Part shown: positions 49,069 to 58,975 of the stretch, one piece after another
Layout: each line of letters starts with the position of its first letter
How positions within the stretch are numbered: position 1 is the stretch's first letter
Made by a program: the position numbers and the translations under genes
NCBI RefSeq assembly: GCF_006517235.1
Contig: NZ_CP041188.1
Span: 248,001-312,000, forward strand
Length of the DNA: 64,000 bases
From: Pseudarthrobacter sp. NIBRBAC000502772
Lineage (GTDB): Bacteria; Actinomycetota; Actinomycetes; Actinomycetales; Micrococcaceae
Direction of reading: 5' to 3'
Notes under the pieces: generated by a model
Told to the model about the DNA's origin: nothing
The model's input: only the letters and a program-made list of their open reading frames with translations
The model's database searches: none

Positions 49069-49120
49069 TTGACACACACTGTGACCCGTGCCATATTTGA
49101 GGCGTGAACCTGTCAGACAG
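49069..49120 (+). promoter_or_regulatory. Leaderless gntR promoter with operator
   Basis: TTGACA (49069-49074), 17 bp, CATATT (49092-49097), 6 nt, then the GTG start at 49104, so transcription should begin at or next to the start codon. The 11-bp palindrome CTGTCAGACAG (49110-49120) lies within codons 3-6 and is a likely autoregulatory site of the FadR-type GntR protein. Confidence 0.8.
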
Positions 49121-49853
49121 CCGGACAGCAGGGCATCCTGCGAAGCCCTCCGGACACCAGTCCCCCGGAGCCCAGCGGCTCGACGCCCAACCGCTGGCCC
49201 GTCTCAGCGCGGCGGAAGCTGTCTTCAACGCCATCCGCACCGATATCGAATCCGGCACCGTGGCCGTGGGCGGCAAGCTCAGCTCCGAGGCGATGCTCTC
49301 GCAGCAGTACGGGGTCAGCCGCTCGGTCATCCGCGAGGCGCTACGCTCCTGCACCGCCCTGGGCCTGACTGTCACCAAGACCGGGAAGGGCACGTTTGTG
49401 GTCGCCAACAAGGTGGCCAATGACCTGACCCTGGGGCATTACTCTGCGCGGGACCTCACCGAGGCCCGCCCGCACATCGAGGTTCCGGCAGCAGGACTGG
49501 CCGCCCAGCGCAGGACGGACGAGGAACTCGAGACGCTGCGGCATATCGTCGCCGCCATGACGACGGAAACAGACCCGGAATCCTGGGTTGCCCTGGACTC
49601 CAGTTTCCACGCCGCCATCGCCCGCGCCAGCGGCAACAAGGTGTTCGCCAGCGTGGTGGCAGATATCCGGGGAGCCCTGGCCTTCCAGTCGGAAACCCTG
49701 AACATGGTGGCCGACCGCCAGAACGCGTCGGACACCGAGCACCAGCAGATCCTCGCGGCCATCGAAGCCGGTTCCGCCGAGGCCGCAAGCCTAGCCATGG
49801 CCGAACACCTGCGCGCTGTGGGCGTCGCCCTCGACTCCATCCTCAACAAGTAA
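49104..49853 (+). CDS. FadR-type GntR regulator (FCD domain) of the asparagine/aspartate operon
   Basis: The 249-aa protein starts at GTG 49104. It has a polar N-terminal tail, a GntR winged helix (LSSEAMLSQQYGVSRSVIRE, ALRSCTALGLTVTKTGKGTF) and an all-helical FCD effector domain with Asp/His metal/ligand residues (SFHAAIARASGN, EHQQILAAIE). It precedes asparaginase, aspartase and a permease, so it most likely senses aspartate/asparagine or a related acid and represses this operon. Confidence 0.92.
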   Translation: MNLSDSRTAGHPAKPSGHQSPGAQRLDAQPLARLSAAEAVFNAIRTDIESGTVAVGGKLSSEAMLSQQYGVSRSVIREALRSCTALGLTVTKTGKGTFVVANKVANDLTLGHYSARDLTEARPHIEVPAAGLAAQRRTDEELETLRHIVAAMTTETDPESWVALDSSFHAAIARASGNKVFASVVADIRGALAFQSETLNMVADRQNASDTEHQQILAAIEAGSAEAASLAMAEHLRAVGVALDSILNK

Positions 49854-49879
49854 CTCCCCTAACAAAGACCTAGGACTCC

Positions 49880-51001
49880 ATGCCTGCCCCTGCCCTTCCT
49901 GCTGCCCAAACCGCTGTCCCCGGTACGGCCGCACACGCATTTTTGACCGGCACCGAAGCCGGGACGCTCGCCCGGCACGCACCCCTGGTGGTCGCCACCC
50001 GCGACGGCCTCGTGGAAAGCGTCCACTACGGCTCGGCCATCGCCACCGCAGCCGACGGCTCGATCCTGGCGACGGCAGGCGACCCGCTGGCGCCGTTCTA
50101 CCCGCGCTCTTCCCTCAAGCCTCTGCAGGCCGTGGCCATGGTCCGCGCCGGCCTGAACCTCCCTGCCGATCTGCTCGCCCTGACCGCAGCCAGCCACTCC
50201 GGCGGAGCCAAACACCGCGGCGGCACCCAGCGCATCCTCGCCATGCACGGGCTTGCTGTGGGCGACCTCGAGAACAGCACCGACCTGCCCTACGGAACCG
50301 GCGAGCGTGAGGACTGGCTGCGCACCGGCTTCCGCGCCACGCAGCTGACCCAGAACTGCTCCGGCAAGCACGCCGCCATGGCCGCCACGTGCGTCATCAA
50401 CGGCTGGCCGGTCAAGGGTTACATCGATCCGTCCCACCCGCTGCAGCAGCTGATCGCCGCCACCGTCACCGAGCTGACCGGCGAGGAGCCCTTCGCCCGC
50501 AGCACGGACGGCTGCGGGACGCCCCTCTTCGCCCTCACCCTCCACGGCATGGCCCGCGCGTTCGGCGCCATCGCGGCGGCCGCCACCGCGATTACCGTCG
50601 TCAGCACCTCCGACGACGGCGGGACCGCCCCGCTGCTTGCGGAAGCCGCCGTCGGGCTCGCCATGCGGCAGCACCCTGACATGGTGGCCGGCGATCGCCG
50701 GGACGTCACGGAACTGATGCGACTGCTGCCCGGCTCTGTGGCGAAGGACGGTTTTGAAGGTGTGCAGCTCGTCGGCCTGCCGGATGGCCGCGCAGTTGCC
50801 GTCAAGATTTCCGACGGCGGGGACCGCGCCCGGATGCCCGCCACCGTCCACGTTCTTGAATCCCTCGGCGTGGACATTGCGCCGCTCGCCGGCATCGGCA
50901 CAGCCCCTGTCCTGGGCGGCGGCCACAAAGTGGGCCTGCTGCGGCCCACAGATTTCCTGCCTGCACCTATCCTGTCCGCGCCCGCCAACGAAGCCCTGTG
51001 A
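49880..51001 (+). CDS. Asparaginase II (Rhizobium etli-type)
   Basis: The 373-aa protein matches the Asparaginase_II family (PF06089), not the E. coli type. Motifs: RSSLKPLQ (S77-S78-K80), SHSGGAKH (about 106-112), NCSGKHAAM (C160, K163) and DGCGTP (C212), which correspond to the catalytic Ser/Lys pair and zinc/Cys site of R. etli ReAII. It hydrolyses L-asparagine to aspartate and ammonia. The gene follows the regulator by 26 bp and precedes aspA by 8 bp. Confidence 0.93.
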   Translation: MPAPALPAAQTAVPGTAAHAFLTGTEAGTLARHAPLVVATRDGLVESVHYGSAIATAADGSILATAGDPLAPFYPRSSLKPLQAVAMVRAGLNLPADLLALTAASHSGGAKHRGGTQRILAMHGLAVGDLENSTDLPYGTGEREDWLRTGFRATQLTQNCSGKHAAMAATCVINGWPVKGYIDPSHPLQQLIAATVTELTGEEPFARSTDGCGTPLFALTLHGMARAFGAIAAAATAITVVSTSDDGGTAPLLAEAAVGLAMRQHPDMVAGDRRDVTELMRLLPGSVAKDGFEGVQLVGLPDGRAVAVKISDGGDRARMPATVHVLESLGVDIAPLAGIGTAPVLGGGHKVGLLRPTDFLPAPILSAPANEAL

Positions 51002-51009
51002 GGACCCCC

Positions 51010-52452
51010 ATGATCAACCTGACCACCAACCTGAGTGCCGTGGATGCCGTCCCCGAAACCCGGTCCGAGCATGACCTTCTGGGTGACCGCGACGTCCCAG
51101 GCAACGCCTACTGGGGCGTCCACACGCTCCGCGCCGTCGAAAACTTCCCCATCACCGGGCAGCCGCTATCCTCCAACATGCACCTGGTCCGGGGACTGGC
51201 CGCCGTGAAACTCGCCGCCGCCCGCACCAACCGCGAACTGGGACTGCTGGACGCCGAACGCGGCCACGCGATCGAACAGGCGTGCACCGACGTGATGAAC
51301 GGCCAGCTCAGCGACCAGTTTGTGGTGGACGTGATCCAGGGCGGCGCCGGGACGTCGTCGAACATGAACGCGAACGAGGTCATCGCCAACCGCGCCCTCG
51401 AAATCCTCGGCCACCCCAAGGGCGACTACACCCGCCTGCACCCCAACGACCACGTGAACCTCAGCCAGTCCACCAACGACGTGTACCCCACCGCCGTGAA
51501 GCTGGGCACCATCTTCGCCGGCCGGGAACTGCTGGACGCACTGGCAGAACTCGAAGAGGCCTTCGCCGCCAAAGCACTGGAATTCCGCACCGTGGTGAAG
51601 ATGGGCCGCACCCAACTCCAGGACGCCGTCCCCATGACGCTGGGCCAGGAGTTCGGCACGTACGCCATCACCATCGGCGAGGACCGGCTGCGCCTGGCCG
51701 AGGCGGAACTGCTCATCCACGAAATCAACCTCGGCGCCACCGCCATCGGCACCGGCCTGAATGCCCCCGCCGGCTACACCGAGGCAGCCTGCCGGCACCT
51801 GGCCGAGGTCACCGGGCTCCCCCTGGTCACCGCCGTCGACCTCATCGAAGCCACCCAGGACGTGGGCGCCTTTGTGCACCTGTCCGGCGTGCTCAAGCGC
51901 GTGGCCGTGAAGCTGTCCAAGATCTGCAACGACCTCCGCCTGCTCTCCTCCGGCCCGCGCGCCGGCTTCGGCGAGATCAACCTGCCGGCCGTCCAGTCCG
52001 GCTCCTCCATCATGCCCGGCAAGATCAACCCGGTGATCCCGGAAGTGGTCAGCCAGGTGGCCTACGAGGTCATCGGCAACGACGTCACCATCACCATGGC
52101 CGCCGAAGCCGGCCAGCTCCAGCTCAACGCCTTCGAACCCATCATCGTTCACAGCCTCCACAAGAGCATCTCCCACCTCGAAGCAGCCTGCCGCACCCTC
52201 ACGGCACGCTGCGTCCGGGGCATCACCGCCAACACCGAGCACCTCCGGCTCACCGTGGAACAGTCAATCGGCCTGGTCACCGCCCTTAATCCCCACCTTG
52301 GGTACGCCACGGCCACCGCCATCGCCCAGGAGGCTCTCGCTACCGGCAAGGGTGTAGCCGAGCTCGTGCTCGAACACGGCCTGCTCACCGCCGCCCAGCT
52401 CCAGGAACTCCTCAGTCCCGAGCGCCTGGCGAACCTCAGCAAACAGCCCTAA
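51010..52452 (+). CDS. aspA: Aspartate ammonia-lyase
   Basis: The 480-aa protein (from ATG 51010 behind GAGG) has the fumarase/aspartase signature [10 protein letters not shown] at residues 331-340, the [19 protein letters not shown] loop and [16 protein letters not shown] (substrate-binding SST-like region). It converts L-aspartate to fumarate and ammonia. With the preceding asparaginase it forms a two-step asparagine catabolism route. Confidence 0.95.
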   Translation: MINLTTNLSAVDAVPETRSEHDLLGDRDVPGNAYWGVHTLRAVENFPITGQPLSSNMHLVRGLAAVKLAAARTNRELGLLDAERGHAIEQACTDVMNGQLSDQFVVDVIQGGAGTSSNMNANEVIANRALEILGHPKGDYTRLHPNDHVNLSQSTNDVYPTAVKLGTIFAGRELLDALAELEEAFAAKALEFRTVVKMGRTQLQDAVPMTLGQEFGTYAITIGEDRLRLAEAELLIHEINLGATAIGTGLNAPAGYTEAACRHLAEVTGLPLVTAVDLIEATQDVGAFVHLSGVLKRVAVKLSKICNDLRLLSSGPRAGFGEINLPAVQSGSSIMPGKINPVIPEVVSQVAYEVIGNDVTITMAAEAGQLQLNAFEPIIVHSLHKSISHLEAACRTLTARCVRGITANTEHLRLTVEQSIGLVTALNPHLGYATATAIAQEALATGKGVAELVLEHGLLTAAQLQELLSPERLANLSKQP

Positions 52453-52462
52453 AGGACACCCC

Positions 52463-53974
52463 ATGACACATTCCCCCATCACGGACCACACCGTCCCGCC
52501 CCAGGCGCACGCCTCTGAGAGTGCCCTGCACGCGGAGGACAAGGGCTACCACAAGAACCTCAAACCGCGGCAGATCCAGATGATCGCCATCGGCGGCGCC
52601 ATCGGCACCGGCCTGTTCCTCGGCGCCGGCGGCCGGCTCAACGCCGCCGGCCCGTCGCTGGTCATCGCCTACGCCGTCTGCGGCTTCTTCGCGTTCCTGA
52701 TCCTGCGGGCCCTGGGCGAACTGGTCCTGCACCGGCCCTCATCAGGCTCGTTTGTCTCCTACGCCCGCGAATTCTTCGGCGAGAAAGCCGCGTTCGTCTC
52801 CGGCTGGTTCTACTGGATCAACTGGGCCACCACCACCATCGTGGACATCACCGCCGCCGCCCTGTACATGAACTTCTTCGGCAACTACATCCCCTGGATG
52901 GCCGAGGTCCCGCAGTGGGCCTGGGCCCTGATCGCCCTCATCGTGGTCCTCGCCCTGAACCTCGTCTCCGTCAAGGTCTTCGGCGAACTCGAATTCTGGT
53001 TCGCCCTGATCAAGGTCGCCGCCCTCGTCGTCTTCCTCGTCGTCGGCACCTACTTCGTCATCTTCGGCACCCCCGTCGACGGCCAGCCCGTGGGCCTGAG
53101 CCTCCTCTCGGACAACGGCGGAATCTTCCCCAACGGCCTGCTCCCCATGATCATCCTCATGCAGGGCGTCCTGTTCGCCTACGCCTCCATCGAACTCGTC
53201 GGCACCGCCGCCGGCGAAACCGAAAACCCCGAAAAGATCATGCCCAAGGCCATCAACTCCGTGGTCTTCCGCATCGCGGTCTTCTACGTCGGCTCCGTCA
53301 TCCTCCTCGCCCTCCTGCTGCCCTACACCTCCTACGAAAAGGGCGTCAGCCCGTTCGTGACATTCTTCGGATCCATCGGCATCCAGGGCGTGGACGTCAT
53401 CATGAACCTCGTGGTCCTCACCGCCGCGCTCTCCTCCCTGAACGCCGGCCTATATTCCACCGGCCGCATACTCCGCTCGATGTCCGTGAACGGTTCGGCC
53501 CCGAAGTTCGCCGGCCGGATGAACAAAGCCGGCGTCCCCTACGGCGGCATCGCCATCACCGCCGGAGTATCCCTCCTCGGCGTCCCGCTGAACTACCTCG
53601 TGCCCGCCCAGGCCTTCGAGATCGTGCTGAACGTCGCGTCCGTGGGCATCGTCATGACCTGGGCAACCATTGTGCTCTGCCAGATCCAGCTCCACCGCTG
53701 GGCCGACAAAGGCTGGCTCAAACGCCCCTCCTTCCGGATGTTCGGCGCCCCCTACACCGGCTACCTCTCCCTGCTCTTCCTCGCCAGCGTCCTGGTCATG
53801 GTCTTCATCGACTCCCCACTCACCATGCTCGTCACCGCCATCGCCTCCGTGCTGATGGTGTTCGGCTGGTACGCCTGCCGCCAACGGATCCGTGAAATCG
53901 CCGAAACCCGCGACGGCTTCACCGGCACAGCCCCCGTCATCGCCAACCTGCCGGCGGAGACCTTCAAGAGGTAA
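52463..53974 (+). CDS. ansP: Asparagine/amino-acid permease (AAT family)
   Basis: The 503-aa protein has ~12 TM segments in APC/AAT layout with the hallmark [20 protein letters not shown] and an [20 protein letters not shown] segment that is typical of AnsP/GabP-like permeases. It is predicted to import L-asparagine (or aspartate) with protons. Closed by a 50-bp palindrome at 54006-54055. Confidence 0.9.
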   Translation: MTHSPITDHTVPPQAHASESALHAEDKGYHKNLKPRQIQMIAIGGAIGTGLFLGAGGRLNAAGPSLVIAYAVCGFFAFLILRALGELVLHRPSSGSFVSYAREFFGEKAAFVSGWFYWINWATTTIVDITAAALYMNFFGNYIPWMAEVPQWAWALIALIVVLALNLVSVKVFGELEFWFALIKVAALVVFLVVGTYFVIFGTPVDGQPVGLSLLSDNGGIFPNGLLPMIILMQGVLFAYASIELVGTAAGETENPEKIMPKAINSVVFRIAVFYVGSVILLALLLPYTSYEKGVSPFVTFFGSIGIQGVDVIMNLVVLTAALSSLNAGLYSTGRILRSMSVNGSAPKFAGRMNKAGVPYGGIAITAGVSLLGVPLNYLVPAQAFEIVLNVASVGIVMTWATIVLCQIQLHRWADKGWLKRPSFRMFGAPYTGYLSLLFLASVLVMVFIDSPLTMLVTAIASVLMVFGWYACRQRIREIAETRDGFTGTAPVIANLPAETFKR

Positions 53975-54005
53975 CGCCCTGCCCGGCCAAAGCGGCCGTG
54001 ACGCC

Positions 54006-54055
54006 CGACGGCGGCACCTGGGTTCCGTGGACACGGAACCCAGGTGCCGCCGTCG
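54006..54055. terminator. 50-bp palindromic hairpin, copy 1
   Basis: A perfect palindrome: a 23-bp arm (54006-54028) pairs with 54033-54055, with the central GGAC making one more pair. The sequence near the tip is TTCCGTGGACACGGAA. It recurs at 54417-54466 with one changed base, each time followed by TACGTTCC. It follows the permease gene as a terminator or extragenic palindrome. Confidence 0.8.
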
Positions 54056-54152
54056 TACGTTCCCAGAATCCTCTTGACGGCCCACGGGCGCAGGTCTAAC
54101 GTCAGCCGCATCCTGCTGTTTCAACGCCGAAACCTAGTTAAGGAGCATCATC

Positions 54153-54401
54153 ATGCCGGAATTCATGGACGTTCATCACAACATGGTTGGAATAACCCAG
54201 GAAGCACTTCGCGAGGCACATAACGCCGATCTTGCTATCCAGAGCGACGAGAAGGTTGACTTCAAATCTGCTTGGGCCGATCCCGAGTCGGGCTTGGTTT
54301 ACTGCCTGTCGGAGGCCCCGTCTGCGGACGCTGTTCGGCGTATCCATGAGCGCGCAGGCCACCCCGCCGACGAGATCCACCCCGTTCCGGTCAAGGTCTG
54401 A
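54153..54401 (+). CDS. DUF4242 (SCO4226-like) small protein
   Basis: The 82-aa protein MPEFMDVHHNMVGITQEALR... matches the DUF4242 family: a compact ferredoxin-like fold with His9-His and SGLVYCLSEAPSADAVRRIH. A Streptomyces member (SCO4226) binds nickel; the exact role is unknown. An AAGGAG RBS precedes the ATG. The gene is bracketed by two copies of the same 50-bp palindrome. Confidence 0.85.
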   Translation: MPEFMDVHHNMVGITQEALREAHNADLAIQSDEKVDFKSAWADPESGLVYCLSEAPSADAVRRIHERAGHPADEIHPVPVKV

Positions 54402-54416
54402 TCAGGCGGCAGCGTC

Positions 54417-54466
54417 CGACGGCGGCACCTGGTTTCCGTGGACACGGAACCCAGGTGCCGCCGTCG
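54417..54466. terminator. 50-bp palindromic hairpin, copy 2
   Basis: Copy of 54006-54055 with one substitution (T in place of G in the left arm). Followed by the same TACGTTCC. Closes the DUF4242 gene. Confidence 0.8.
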
Positions 54467-54608
54467 TACGTTCCGTAATGCAACGCTCCCGCAACCCTTC
54501 GCCGCGGGCTGATCGCCTATGCTCAGCAGAGCGCGTCACAGCGCTTTTTGCAGTTCAACGACGAAGCTCACTGACCCGTTCAATGACGAACCACCCGGGA
54601 GACACGGC

Positions 54609-55925
54609 ATGACCAACTGGCGCATCAGGGATTTCCATTCCGCAGACCTGGACGGGATCCTGCACCTCTGGGAGTCGCTCAAGGCCTCTGATGTGGAGCC
54701 CGTCTATGCCCTCTCCGAGGTGCTGGCATCCTGCGAGAAGGACCACGCAGTGGTGGCGGTGCAGGGCGATCAGGTGGTGGGCGCCGCCGTCGGCCGCGCC
54801 GCGCATGACCAGGGCTGGATCGTCTTCCTGGCTACACTCCCTGAATACCGCGGGCGCGGGATCGGCACGTCGCTGCTTGCCGCCGTCGAAAACCGCATGG
54901 CCCCTCATGGCCTCAACAAGCTCTCCGCGCTGATGCCGGAAGCGGAGACCCGGGTGGAGGCGTTCCTCAGCCGCGGCTTCGCACTCAAGAAGAACCTGCG
55001 CTATTTCGAGCGGACCATCCCCGTGCAGCGGCAGGAGCTGGGCGCGCTGGGCCAGCTGGGCGGCCGGATCCTGGCCCGCGACCTGTGGGAGAACGTGGCC
55101 GGCATGCGCAAGGAAAAGGAACTCCTGGAGCGCCGGCTTGTCCTGCCCCTCGCGGAGGCTGACCTCGCCGATGAATACGGCGTGGTGCCGCCGCGCGCCG
55201 TGGTGCTGTTCGGTCCTCCCGGGACCGGCAAAACCACGTTTGCGAAGGCCATCGCGTCCCGTCTTGAGTGGCCGTTCGTGGAGGTTTTCCCGTCCCGGCT
55301 GGCCTCCGATCCCAAGGGCCTCGCCGGGGCCCTCCGCGAAACGTTCCTGGAGATCGCAGAGCTGGAGCACTGCGTGGTGTTCATCGACGAGGTGGAGGAG
55401 ATCGCCTCCCAGCGTTCCGGGGAACCGCCGTCCCCCTTGCAGGGCGTCACCAACGAGCTCCTGAAGATCATCCCGGCGTTCCGCGAACAGCCCGGCCGCC
55501 TGCTGGTATGCGCCACCAACTTCATCCGCGCACTGGATTCGGCGTTCCTGCGCCATGGCCGGTTCGACTACGTCATCCCCATCGGTCTCCCTGACCGCCA
55601 GGCCCGCGAAGCCATGTGGCAGCGCTTCATCCCCGCCACCGTGGTGGACGATGTGGACGTGGAGCTCCTGGTGGAGCGGACCGAAGGCTTCTCCCCCGCG
55701 GACATTGAGTACGCCGCCCGCAGCGCCTCCCAGCGGGCGCTGGAAAAGGCAGTGTACGACGACGGCGGCGCGGCTTCCGGAGGCAATTCTTCAGTTCGCG
55801 AGGCGGTCCGGAAGGGGCCCTGCACCGAGGACTACCTCGACGCGATCGGCGATACCCGGACCACCGTCAGCCAGGACGTCCACGAGCTGTTCCTTGAGGA
55901 CATCGACTCGCTGGGGCGGGTCTAA
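54609..55925 (+). CDS. GNAT acetyltransferase-AAA+ ATPase fusion
   Basis: The 438-aa protein combines an N-terminal GNAT domain (about 5-135, acetyl-CoA loop RGRGIGTS at 81-88) with a C-terminal AAA+ ATPase. The ATPase has Walker A GPPGTGKTT (202-210), Walker B VVFIDEVEE (256-264), a sensor-1 ATNF, and an arginine-finger-like HGRFDYV. The AAA+ part resembles FtsH/Cdc48-type modules, but no protease follows. Its start at 54609 follows a GGGAGA RBS. Two-domain architecture suggests acetylation coupled to remodelling; the target is unknown. Confidence 0.88.
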   Translation: MTNWRIRDFHSADLDGILHLWESLKASDVEPVYALSEVLASCEKDHAVVAVQGDQVVGAAVGRAAHDQGWIVFLATLPEYRGRGIGTSLLAAVENRMAPHGLNKLSALMPEAETRVEAFLSRGFALKKNLRYFERTIPVQRQELGALGQLGGRILARDLWENVAGMRKEKELLERRLVLPLAEADLADEYGVVPPRAVVLFGPPGTGKTTFAKAIASRLEWPFVEVFPSRLASDPKGLAGALRETFLEIAELEHCVVFIDEVEEIASQRSGEPPSPLQGVTNELLKIIPAFREQPGRLLVCATNFIRALDSAFLRHGRFDYVIPIGLPDRQAREAMWQRFIPATVVDDVDVELLVERTEGFSPADIEYAARSASQRALEKAVYDDGGAASGGNSSVREAVRKGPCTEDYLDAIGDTRTTVSQDVHELFLEDIDSLGRV

Positions 55926-55940
55926 AACCTCCGGCCCAGG

Positions 55941-55956
55941 GCGCGAACGGACACTT
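55941..55956. repeat. GCGCGAACGGACACTT motif
   Basis: The 16-bp sequence equals the arm start of the inverted repeat at 22066-22128. A partial match, GCGCACGAACGGCTC, follows within 25 bp. Located after the fusion gene. Confidence 0.5.
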
Positions 55957-56097
55957 AAGCCCCCGCGCACGAACGGCTCTGCACTGCCGCGGCGCCCCTT
56001 GCGGTCGAGTCCTTGCGGGTTGCTCCTGGCCGCTGAGTTATGCACATAGGCATTCATCCTCGCGGTCATTGTCAGACCTTGCTGGGATGCTTTGAGT

Positions 56098-57723
56098 ATG
56101 GATAGCAGAGCGGCTGTGGCGACGGCGGAGGCCCTTTCGGTGTCCTTCGCTGAGCTGGCTGTGGTGCTCCGGGACGGGACCGATTCCGGCTGTTCCGGCG
56201 ACGCTGATCCTATGCGTCGGAGAGCAGATGGTTTCCTGGACGGGCTGGCCGAAATCTCACGGCTGGACGCCAAAAGTGCCGCCCTGAAGGCCTGGCTGGC
56301 CGCCGGTTACAACAGCGCTGCCGAGGCTCTAGCGGGCCCTGCAACGTCACCCGAGGACAACACAGGGCAAGAGATGGCCGTAGTCGCGGAGGTCGCGTGC
56401 GTGCTGACGGTCAGCGAACGCGCCGCCGGTGCCCTCCTCGCCGAAGCGCACTCCCTGACCACTGCCCTGCCACTGACATTCTCCGCGCTGCAGGCGGGGA
56501 CGATCTCGTGGCAGCACGCCCGGATCATGGTCGACGAAACCGTGAACTTGGACCCTGCCGGCGCCCAAGCCCTCGAAGCGCATTTCCTGGACCCCCACGC
56601 GGTGAATCCGGCACGCGGCTTCGCCGGTGAGCTCATCCCCGGAAGGTTCCGGCACAAGGCACGGACCTGGCGGGAACGCCACCACCCGGTCAGCATCGAA
56701 AAACGCCACATCAAGAGCGCAGCGGACAGGCGCCTGGAGTACGCCCCGGACCGGGACGGTATGGCCTGGCTCAGCGCGTACCTCCCCGCGGACCAGGCGG
56801 CCGCGATCTGGGACCGCGCCACCACCGCAGCCCGTGCCCTCCAAGGACCGGACGAGGACCGGAACCTCAGCCAGCTCCGCGCCGACACCCTTGCCACCTG
56901 TCTCCTGACCAACAACATCACCGGCGGCGGAACCGGCGATGAGGGTAGGGAAAAGAGCAGCGGCGCGACCGGCGAAACGAGCGACGAAGAGACCGGGGGC
57001 ATCGCCGTGAGCGGCGGCGTTCCATCGCCGCGGGCGCAGGTCCTTGTCACCGTCCCGGTCATGGCGCTGCTGGGCCTCACGGACGAGCCGGCCATGTTGG
57101 ATGGGTACGGGCCGATCCCGCCGTCCATGGCCCGCCAGCTCATCGCCGACGGCGCCGAAGCCTTCCACCGCGTCCTGATCGACCCCCGCGACGGAGCACC
57201 CTTGGAAATCGGCAGAACCAGCTACCGCGTGACGAAAGCCCAACGCCAATGGCTACGCCTACGGGACGGGAAGTGTCCGTTCCCGGGCTGCAGCAACCAC
57301 TCCCTCGACAACGAGGCCGACCACCTCCTCGCCTGGGCCAAAGGAGGCAGCACCGGCATATCGAATCTCGGCCAACCCTGCCGCAAACACCACCGACTCA
57401 GACACACCAGCGCCTGGAAACCCACCACCGCCACCAAGAACGAACCACCAAGCTGGATATCACCCACCGGACGGCAATACGCCAGCGAACACCCCGACTG
57501 GGAACCACCGACCTGGCCACCTGAGATCCTTGAAGTGACGGGCCACCAAGAACCTGTCCGTCCACTATCTGACGACACTCTGCCCGAAAGCACCCCGCCC
57601 TCAAGCACCCTGTCCGGAAGTCTGCTCGCTGAAGATCGCTCGCCAGCGTGGGCCCAGTTGGGGTCAGCCCTCCAGGATCCGGAGCCCTCTCCGGGCTGGA
57701 GCCGGCCACGGACCTGGCGGTAA
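56098..57723 (+). CDS. DUF222 and HNH endonuclease domain protein
   Basis: The 541-aa protein has an N-terminal helical DUF222 region (13E12-repeat family, about 1-330) and a C-terminal HNH domain with CPFPGCSNHSLDNEADHLLA (Cys393 and Cys398, then the D-H pair) and CRKHHRLRH. The Asp/Pro-rich end is probably disordered. A Gly/Glu/Thr low-complexity insert is at about 275-310. Family members are abundant in Micrococcaceae, often in many copies; function unknown. Start ATG 56098; a TTG at 56092 is an alternative. Confidence 0.9.
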   Translation: MDSRAAVATAEALSVSFAELAVVLRDGTDSGCSGDADPMRRRADGFLDGLAEISRLDAKSAALKAWLAAGYNSAAEALAGPATSPEDNTGQEMAVVAEVACVLTVSERAAGALLAEAHSLTTALPLTFSALQAGTISWQHARIMVDETVNLDPAGAQALEAHFLDPHAVNPARGFAGELIPGRFRHKARTWRERHHPVSIEKRHIKSAADRRLEYAPDRDGMAWLSAYLPADQAAAIWDRATTAARALQGPDEDRNLSQLRADTLATCLLTNNITGGGTGDEGREKSSGATGETSDEETGGIAVSGGVPSPRAQVLVTVPVMALLGLTDEPAMLDGYGPIPPSMARQLIADGAEAFHRVLIDPRDGAPLEIGRTSYRVTKAQRQWLRLRDGKCPFPGCSNHSLDNEADHLLAWAKGGSTGISNLGQPCRKHHRLRHTSAWKPTTATKNEPPSWISPTGRQYASEHPDWEPPTWPPEILEVTGHQEPVRPLSDDTLPESTPPSSTLSGSLLAEDRSPAWAQLGSALQDPEPSPGWSRPRTWR

Positions 57724-57733
57724 TCTTTGAGCC

Positions 57734-58975
57734 ATGTCCAACAATCCCATCCGGCATGCCATGGCCCGCATGGGCGGCCGGGATCCGCATGAGAAGCACC
57801 GGGCCGCCACCCCGCTGGAACTGTTTTTCGACCTGACCTTTGTCATTGCCTTCGGTGTGGCCGGCAGCCGGTTCGCACACGAGATTGCGGAGGCCCACTT
57901 CGGCGCCGGGCTGCTGGGATTCTCCTTCGCGATGTTCGCCGTGATCTGGGCCTGGATCAACTTCACCTGGTTCGCCAGCGCCTATGACACCGACGACTGG
58001 GTGTTCCGCGTGGTCACCATGGTCCAGCTTCTCGGGGTCCTGATCCTGGCAATGGGCATTGAGCCGATGTTCCGCTCGCTCGTGGAGGGCGACCACGTGG
58101 ACAACGCCGTGATGGTGGGCGGCTACGTGATCATGCGCCTGGCCCTGGTCTTCCAGTGGCTGCGCGCGGCACGGCAGGATCCGGCACGCCGGCAGACCTG
58201 CCGGCGGTACGCGGCGTACCTTGGCGTGGTTCAGCTCGGCTGGATCGCGGTGCTCATCATTGAGGCGGATATCCTGACCACGTTCCTCGTGGCTGCGCCC
58301 CTGTTCATCCTGGAAATGGCCATACCCTACGCCGCGGAGCGCGGCATGCGGACCCCGTGGCATGCGCACCACATCGCCGAGCGCTACGGGCTGCTCGCCA
58401 TCATCGCCCTTGGCGAATGCCTGATCGGGGCGATCGAAACCCTCCGTGCCATTGTGGCCCACCATGGCTGGAGCGTCGACGCGGCGCTGGTGGGATTCGG
58501 CGGAACGGCCCTCGCGTTCAGCATGTGGTGGATCTACTTCATCCTGCCCGCCGGCCCGGCCCTACATTTCCAGCGCCACCGCTCATTCTTCTTCGGCTAC
58601 GGGCATATGCCCATCTTTGCGGCCATCGCCGCAACTGGCGCGGGGTTGCACGTGGCGGCCTACTATGTCGACCATGAGGCCCACATCAGCGCCGCCGTGG
58701 CCGTGGCCAGCATCGCGGTACCCGTGGCGCTGTTCAAACTCTCCCTGACCTGGCTCTTCAGCGTCATGATCTGCGTGGACCGGACGGTCCTTGCCGTGGC
58801 GGCTGGCGTCGTGGTCGCGCTGGCGGGCAGCGTGGGACTTGCCGCCGCCGGGGTCTCGGTGCCGGTCTGCCTGCTGGTGGTTGTGCTGGCGCTGGGCGTG
58901 TCGATTGTCATTGATGAGAAGCGCGGCACCGAACGGATGAACGCAGCCCTGGAGCAGATGAAAGCAGGGGCCTAA
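57734..58975 (+). CDS. ltrA: Low temperature requirement A (LtrA) family membrane protein
   Basis: The 413-aa protein has the LtrA signature ATPLELFFDLTFVIAFGVAG and about ten TM segments, with HHIAERYGLLAIIALGE in the middle. In Listeria, ltrA is needed for growth at low temperature; the biochemical role is unknown. Ends 3 bp inside the stop of the convergent HD gene. Confidence 0.92.
   Translation: MSNNPIRHAMARMGGRDPHEKHRAATPLELFFDLTFVIAFGVAGSRFAHEIAEAHFGAGLLGFSFAMFAVIWAWINFTWFASAYDTDDWVFRVVTMVQLLGVLILAMGIEPMFRSLVEGDHVDNAVMVGGYVIMRLALVFQWLRAARQDPARRQTCRRYAAYLGVVQLGWIAVLIIEADILTTFLVAAPLFILEMAIPYAAERGMRTPWHAHHIAERYGLLAIIALGECLIGAIETLRAIVAHHGWSVDAALVGFGGTALAFSMWWIYFILPAGPALHFQRHRSFFFGYGHMPIFAAIAATGAGLHVAAYYVDHEAHISAAVAVASIAVPVALFKLSLTWLFSVMICVDRTVLAVAAGVVVALAGSVGLAAAGVSVPVCLLVVVLALGVSIVIDEKRGTERMNAALEQMKAGA

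Noticed and set aside
56098..57723. DUF222-HNH gene as part of a mobile intron or intein
   Set aside because: No intron ends, inteins or IS features adjoin it; it fits the chromosomal 13E12-like family.
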